Part shown: positions 5,832-8,998 of the stretch, piece after piece | Numbering within the stretch: the stretch's first letter is position 1 | How the letters are laid out: each line of letters begins with the position of its first letter | Assembly (NCBI GenBank): GCA_937899245.1 | Contig: CALDKB010000062.1 | Coordinates: 1 to 8,998 of the forward strand | From: an uncultured Bacteroidales bacterium | GTDB lineage: Bacteria; Bacteroidota; Bacteroidia; Bacteroidales; ML635J-15 | Reading direction: 5' to 3' | Length of the DNA: 8,998 nucleotides | The notes under the pieces: model-generated | Told to the model about the DNA's origin: nothing | The model's database searches: none | The model's input: only the letters and a program-made list of their open reading frames with translations | Position numbers and translations under genes: made by a program

Positions 5832-8234
5832 TTATTTTGTTGTTACTTTCAGGGCAGTATTTGCACTGTCGTAACTTAAGATTGTAGCACTTGTAAATGT
5901 CAATGTCTCGTTAGCTACAGACATTGTGCCGCCAGCATTTGTACTGCGCGCATTATATGTTTCTGTGCTTGTATTTACTATTATACTTGCAGCATTATGA
6001 GTAACTGTTGTATTAGCAGCACCCATAGTTCCAACCAGATTAGCTCCAGGATAATAATTATTATCTCCTATATAGCTTATCGTGTATGTCGTTCCGTACG
6101 GTACGTTGGCAACTGTGGTCTGAGTTTTTCTTGCTGTAGTAAAGCTATTTGTATCTGCAGTTGTATATGTCGTATAAACTGTCGGTACTGTTTCGCCTTT
6201 AGAGTTAGACAGCGCCAATTTATACGATTCATTCGTAGATGCCGGTATCGTAAGAGTGTATTTATTGACGGTCGCTTTAGCGGCTGAAAATTGTACAGAA
6301 GCACTAGTAATTGTACCCGAAGCTTTATTGCTTGATACTGTACCTACGCTAGTTTTTACCGTACCAACAGTATATCCTGTGCTTGCAGTAGGATATACCG
6401 AGAAAGTATCTCCATAAACAGCACCTGTCCAGAACGCCGTATATCCGCTTCTACTATATGACTGTTTAGTCATTGTAGGACAAACAACGCCTATAGTTCT
6501 GTCTACATAGCTGCCGTTATTATCCCACGTGGTATTTGCTTTAATGTAAGCGCCTACACATACTTCGGTAATTCCTGCCGGGACATCAAAACCGTCACGA
6601 GATACGAATTTATCATATACCCAAGTACCGTTTGATTGTTTATAAGATATTGTCGAATAAACACTATCCGATGAAGTATATGCATTCATTGCATATACCT
6701 TTTTACCTGCAATAGCAGCAGCAACTGTTGTGCTGGTCTTGCCTCTTATTACAGAGTTTGCGGTAGTAGTACCTTTAAGTCTTACATAATGTCCGTTATA
6801 TACCAATGCACATTGAGCCAATCCATTTGTTGTTCCGGTTTGCGCACTTGTGCCGTTGTAATTGCCTGTATCGCAAGCTACGCTGACAGAAGCTGTTGTT
6901 CCGGAAACTGTCCAGGTTTGATTTGCATAGTTATCTGCAGCGGTTTGTGTAGAATCATATACCCCATTATTATATAAACCTCTATGGGCCATATAAGCAG
7001 CCGAGCAGGTTAATGTGTAGGCCCCTGAAATCGTACCGCTGGTAGCGCTTAACGTGCCCGAAGTTCCCTGTCCTGCAGTATTGATAGCTACGCTTGCTGT
7101 CCACGTTTCTCCATAATTGATTGAAAATGAACCGCTCGACGAGAATGTTTTCTTTCCTTGAGAGGAAGCATTGATTGTGACAGTTTGTGCTATAGCTCCA
7201 GGAGTCATAGTAACTGTGAAGGTGTATGCGTTTGGAGAAATAGTAGGTGCCGGGAACGCATAAGCAGTAGTTGTCGCCCCTACTGTATGTGTTGCTGCAG
7301 CCGGATTAGTGTATCCCGATTTTGCAGTATAAGTTACGGTTACAATAGCTCCATAAGGTACTGCCGTAATCGTACATGCCCCGGTCTGAGCTGCAGTAGC
7401 GGTATTATTTGTCAGCGTTACGGCAGTTCCACCTATCGTACAAGCGGGCATCGTAGACTGATATGTTGTATTCAGAGCAACCTTAACGGTATAGCTTGCA
7501 AGATTACCGCTTACAGCAGGTATAGTAACATTATGTTTATAGAGAACATAACTTGAAGAACCTGCGGCCGCAGTTTTTGCTTCATTCATCGTATAAGATG
7601 CAGCTGATGTTGTGCTTATATAATATCCCGTCTTAGCAGCTAATGTGCTTGTCCAGGTAACCTTAGCAGTAGAATTATACGGACAGTAGAATATCTTCTG
7701 CGCGGTCAGGTTTGACATAGCACTTCCGTCCGAAGCAGTGGTCGGTGCAGTACCGCCATAAGTAGCATTCGGTGTTACTGTTACAGCATATTTTGCATTT
7801 GTAGGTGCCGGAACAGTTAAAGCAGGATACCACAGCTGCAGAGTCGGTTGTGTAAATGTGTAAGCCGTAGAGTTTGCTACTTTATGTGTTAAAGTAGCTG
7901 TATTCGAGAAGCTCTTATTGTCGGATGTAAAAGTATATCCATAATAAGTAGCATTTCTCGTATAGACAACTTTTACTGTAGCATCATACGGGACATTAGA
8001 AAGTGTACACTGTTCAGTTTGGGCTGCACTAGCTGTATCATTTGTAAGAGATACCGCAGTTCCGCTGCTATCTTTACAAGTCGGCATAGTAGAACTATAA
8101 GTAGAATTTAAGGTTACTTTTATTGTATAATAAGCAATCCCCGCAGTTGAAATTGCGGGAATTGTTATAGATTTTTTTATTAAGTTGGCAGTAGAAACTA
8201 CTTTTGTATTACCAACAACTGTGTAGTTTGCCAT
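5832..8234 (-). CDS. Large modular beta-rich phage fibre/adhesin-like protein (800 residues)
   Basis: This protein is very rich in Thr, Ser, Ala, Val and Tyr and poor in charged residues, typical of beta-sandwich repeats in phage tail appendages. Similar modules of about 90-110 residues lie at 21-130, 235-330 and 657-750, with a more divergent one near 145-225. Each has SITIPA or a variant at its start, YTIKVTLN-type strands, an AAQT..C segment, then VPYG/VPYD followed by V-x-V-x-Y-T. Residues 335-655 are unlike the modules: they include HRGLYNNGVYDSTQ (417-430) and VSRDGFDVPAGITEVCVGAY (544-563) and may be a separate binding domain. The C-terminus ends in more beta-type sequence (750-800). 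No signal peptide or membrane segment. TTAGGAG about 9 bases before the ATG supports the start. The upstream neighbour carries the same module, so the two genes share ancestry. A virion surface role is likely; the ligand is unknown. Confidence 0.75.
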   Translation of the reverse strand: MANYTVVGNTKVVSTANLIKKSITIPAISTAGIAYYTIKVTLNSTYSSTMPTCKDSSGTAVSLTNDTASAAQTEQCTLSNVPYDATVKVVYTRNATYYGYTFTSDNKSFSNTATLTHKVANSTAYTFTQPTLQLWYPALTVPAPTNAKYAVTVTPNATYGGTAPTTASDGSAMSNLTAQKIFYCPYNSTAKVTWTSTLAAKTGYYISTTSAASYTMNEAKTAAAGSSSYVLYKHNVTIPAVSGNLASYTVKVALNTTYQSTMPACTIGGTAVTLTNNTATAAQTGACTITAVPYGAIVTVTYTAKSGYTNPAAATHTVGATTTAYAFPAPTISPNAYTFTVTMTPGAIAQTVTINASSQGKKTFSSSGSFSINYGETWTASVAINTAGQGTSGTLSATSGTISGAYTLTCSAAYMAHRGLYNNGVYDSTQTAADNYANQTWTVSGTTASVSVACDTGNYNGTSAQTGTTNGLAQCALVYNGHYVRLKGTTTANSVIRGKTSTTVAAAIAGKKVYAMNAYTSSDSVYSTISYKQSNGTWVYDKFVSRDGFDVPAGITEVCVGAYIKANTTWDNNGSYVDRTIGVVCPTMTKQSYSRSGYTAFWTGAVYGDTFSVYPTASTGYTVGTVKTSVGTVSSNKASGTITSASVQFSAAKATVNKYTLTIPASTNESYKLALSNSKGETVPTVYTTYTTADTNSFTTARKTQTTVANVPYGTTYTISYIGDNNYYPGANLVGTMGAANTTVTHNAASIIVNTSTETYNARSTNAGGTMSVANETLTFTSATILSYDSANTALKVTTK
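5985..6266 (-). repeat. Beta-module copy C (residues 657-750 of the 800-residue protein)
   Basis: YTLTIPASTNESYKLALSNS opens this copy, and ANVPYGTTYTISYIGDN carries its VPYG signature. It is the most diverged of the clear copies and is separated from the N-terminal copies by the unique central region. Confidence 0.55.
7245..7532 (-). repeat. Beta-module copy B (residues 235-330 of the 800-residue protein)
   Basis: Strongly similar to copy A. SYTVKVALNTTYQSTMPAC aligns without gaps to YYTIKVTLNSTYSSTMPTC of copy A, and TAAQTGACTITAVPYG aligns to SAAQTEQCTLSNVPYD. The two are an intragenic duplication. Confidence 0.7.
7845..8174 (-). repeat. Beta-module copy A (residues 21-130 of the 800-residue protein)
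   Basis: It begins KSITIPAIST, close to KSITVPAVTT in the neighbouring upstream gene, and contains STMPTC, SAAQTEQC and NVPYDATVKVVYT. It is the copy nearest in sequence to the module of the 8252-8998 gene, so the family spans both genes. Confidence 0.7.
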
Positions 8235-8251
8235 ATTTTAAACTCCTAACT

Positions 8252-8998
8252 TTAGTTAGCACTAGCGTTAGCCGTTGCGTTTTCGTAACCTGTGTTCGCT
8301 GTAACGGTATATGTAAGTACGTCGCCGTATTTAATTGTTGCACCGTTAGATAATGCTGTACCATCCGCGTTTTTAACTGTAAGCGTAGTGCCTGTGCCTT
8401 GTGTGATTGTAAGAGTAAATCCACGAAGTTGTACTGTACCATCAGTTGTATTTGGAGCTGTAAATGTATATGCTGTGGTATTTTGAACGGTATGACTTGC
8501 AGATGTCGTTGTTGTATTGATTGTTGCTGTAGCATTAAAGGTATAACCTGTAGAAGCTGTCCATACAACATCACAAACTGTTCCATAAGGAACTCCGGTA
8601 ATAACTGTTTGTGCAGTTTTAGCACTTGTAGCTGTACCGCTTGTATATCCGCTTGGTAATGTTCCAAGTGTTCCTTTGGTAAGTTTGATAGTATAACTTG
8701 CAACTCCGGTAGTAACAGCTGGAACCGTGATAGATTTTGTAATGACGGTAACGCCAGAAGGATTAGTAAAGGATTCGGCTGTTGCAATTGCCTCTCCATC
8801 AGTCCAAGTATAAGTTGTAGTGTTATGAGTCTTACTTGCGGTCACAGTACCACCAGTATAGCCTGTGGTTCTAGTCCAAGCCACATCAACTTTAGTTCCA
8901 TAAGGAACTTTAACTGTTGTAGCAGCAGTTAAGGCTGCAGAAGCAGTTTTGTCTGTGTAACCGTTCGGTAAGGAGCCAAGAGTACCTTTGGTAAGCGT
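8252..8998 (-). CDS. Modular beta-rich phage fibre/adhesin-like protein, C-terminal 248 residues (5' end outside window)
   Basis: The reading frame stays open to the right edge, so this is a partial gene. The GTG at 8884-8882 that could pass for a start is internal: TLTKGTLGSLPNGYTDKTAS and VPYGTKVDVAWTRTTGY read on through it from the edge. The visible part contains one module cut by the edge (residues 1 to about 69), a full module (KSITVPAV...KLTKGTLGTLPSGYT...VPYGTVCDVVWTASTGYTF), and a short final module ending FTLTITQGTGTTLTV...GYENATANASAN. LTKGTLGxLPxGYT occurs in both of the first two copies, about 70 residues apart. Composition is Thr/Ala/Gly/Val-rich with few charges. The same family continues in the next gene, 17 bases downstream. 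Probably a tail fibre or a decorating virion protein; which one depends on the missing N-terminus. Confidence 0.75.
   Translation of the reverse strand, partial: TLTKGTLGSLPNGYTDKTASAALTAATTVKVPYGTKVDVAWTRTTGYTGGTVTASKTHNTTTYTWTDGEAIATAESFTNPSGVTVITKSITVPAVTTGVASYTIKLTKGTLGTLPSGYTSGTATSAKTAQTVITGVPYGTVCDVVWTASTGYTFNATATINTTTTSASHTVQNTTAYTFTAPNTTDGTVQLRGFTLTITQGTGTTLTVKNADGTALSNGATIKYGDVLTYTVTANTGYENATANASAN

Noticed and set aside
7158..7556. Plus-strand Cys/Ser/Arg-rich frame of 132 codons
   Set aside because: Antisense shadow of the 800-residue gene, with biased composition typical of a complementary reading of Thr/Ala-rich sequence.
8209..8799. Minus-strand frame of 196 codons, rich in Gln and Leu
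   Set aside because: It is a shifted reading of the Thr/Ala-rich gene at 8252-8998: ACA/GCA codons read out of frame give Gln and Leu. The real frame carries the conserved modules and stays open to the edge.
8882..8884. GTG as the start of the right-edge gene
   Set aside because: Upstream codons to the window edge are open and repeat the downstream module (LTKGTLG.LP.GYT), and no Shine-Dalgarno precedes the GTG.

Overview
The window looks like the distal tail / host-recognition module of a bacteriophage or prophage from an AT-rich, probably gut-associated bacterium of the Bacillota type. Every convincing gene lies on the minus strand and is read right to left with short gaps (1 to about 90 bases), as in a phage late operon. 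There are no housekeeping genes, tRNAs or rRNAs. The host is inferred only from style: low G+C, tail proteins of the 'MANISKI..NGTTYDI' type, and BspA-like leucine-rich repeats. It cannot be fixed from this sequence.

In transcription order from the right edge: (1) the 3' end of a gene for a modular beta-rich, Ser/Thr/Ala-rich fibre-like protein (8252-8998, 5' end outside the window). (2) A second, 800-residue protein with copies of the same module flanking a unique centre (5832-8234). (3) A 160-residue tail-fibre-like protein with a collar-type motif and a short coiled C-terminus (5298-5780). (4) and (5) Two paralogous BspA-type leucine-rich-repeat proteins, 654 and 415 residues, with about 23 and 12 repeats of 22 residues. 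Both have a phage-type N-terminal segment and the same C-terminal cap (3314-5278, 2065-3312). (6) A DUF4376-like protein of the kind found with tail fibres (1429-2049). (7) A GT-A, family-2-like glycosyltransferase (334-1338). (8) A 19-codon Cys/Lys/Gly-rich micro-ORF too short for routine gene calling (264-323). Hairpins sit in the two longest intergenic gaps, at 1376-1420 and 5800-5826.

The left end (about 50-257) is not phage operon sequence. On the plus strand it carries the last 30 codons of an IS200/IS605-family TnpB, including its DRDxNAA motif, followed by the element's hairpinned right end closing in TCAA. In intact elements this stretch encodes the omega-RNA (reRNA) guide scaffold. 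The rest of tnpB and the left end are absent from the window. The remnant ends 6 bases from the stop codon of the micro-ORF.

Working model (inference): the Ig-like and LRR proteins form adhesive tail appendages that bind the host surface or gut glycans. The DUF4376 protein may help fibre assembly. The glycosyltransferase modifies either the host surface or the Ser/Thr-rich tail proteins. The most unusual features are the tandem cytoplasmic-type (signal-less) BspA LRR proteins in a tail operon, the 110-residue higher-order repeat in the larger one, and the orphan omega-RNA-like cassette.
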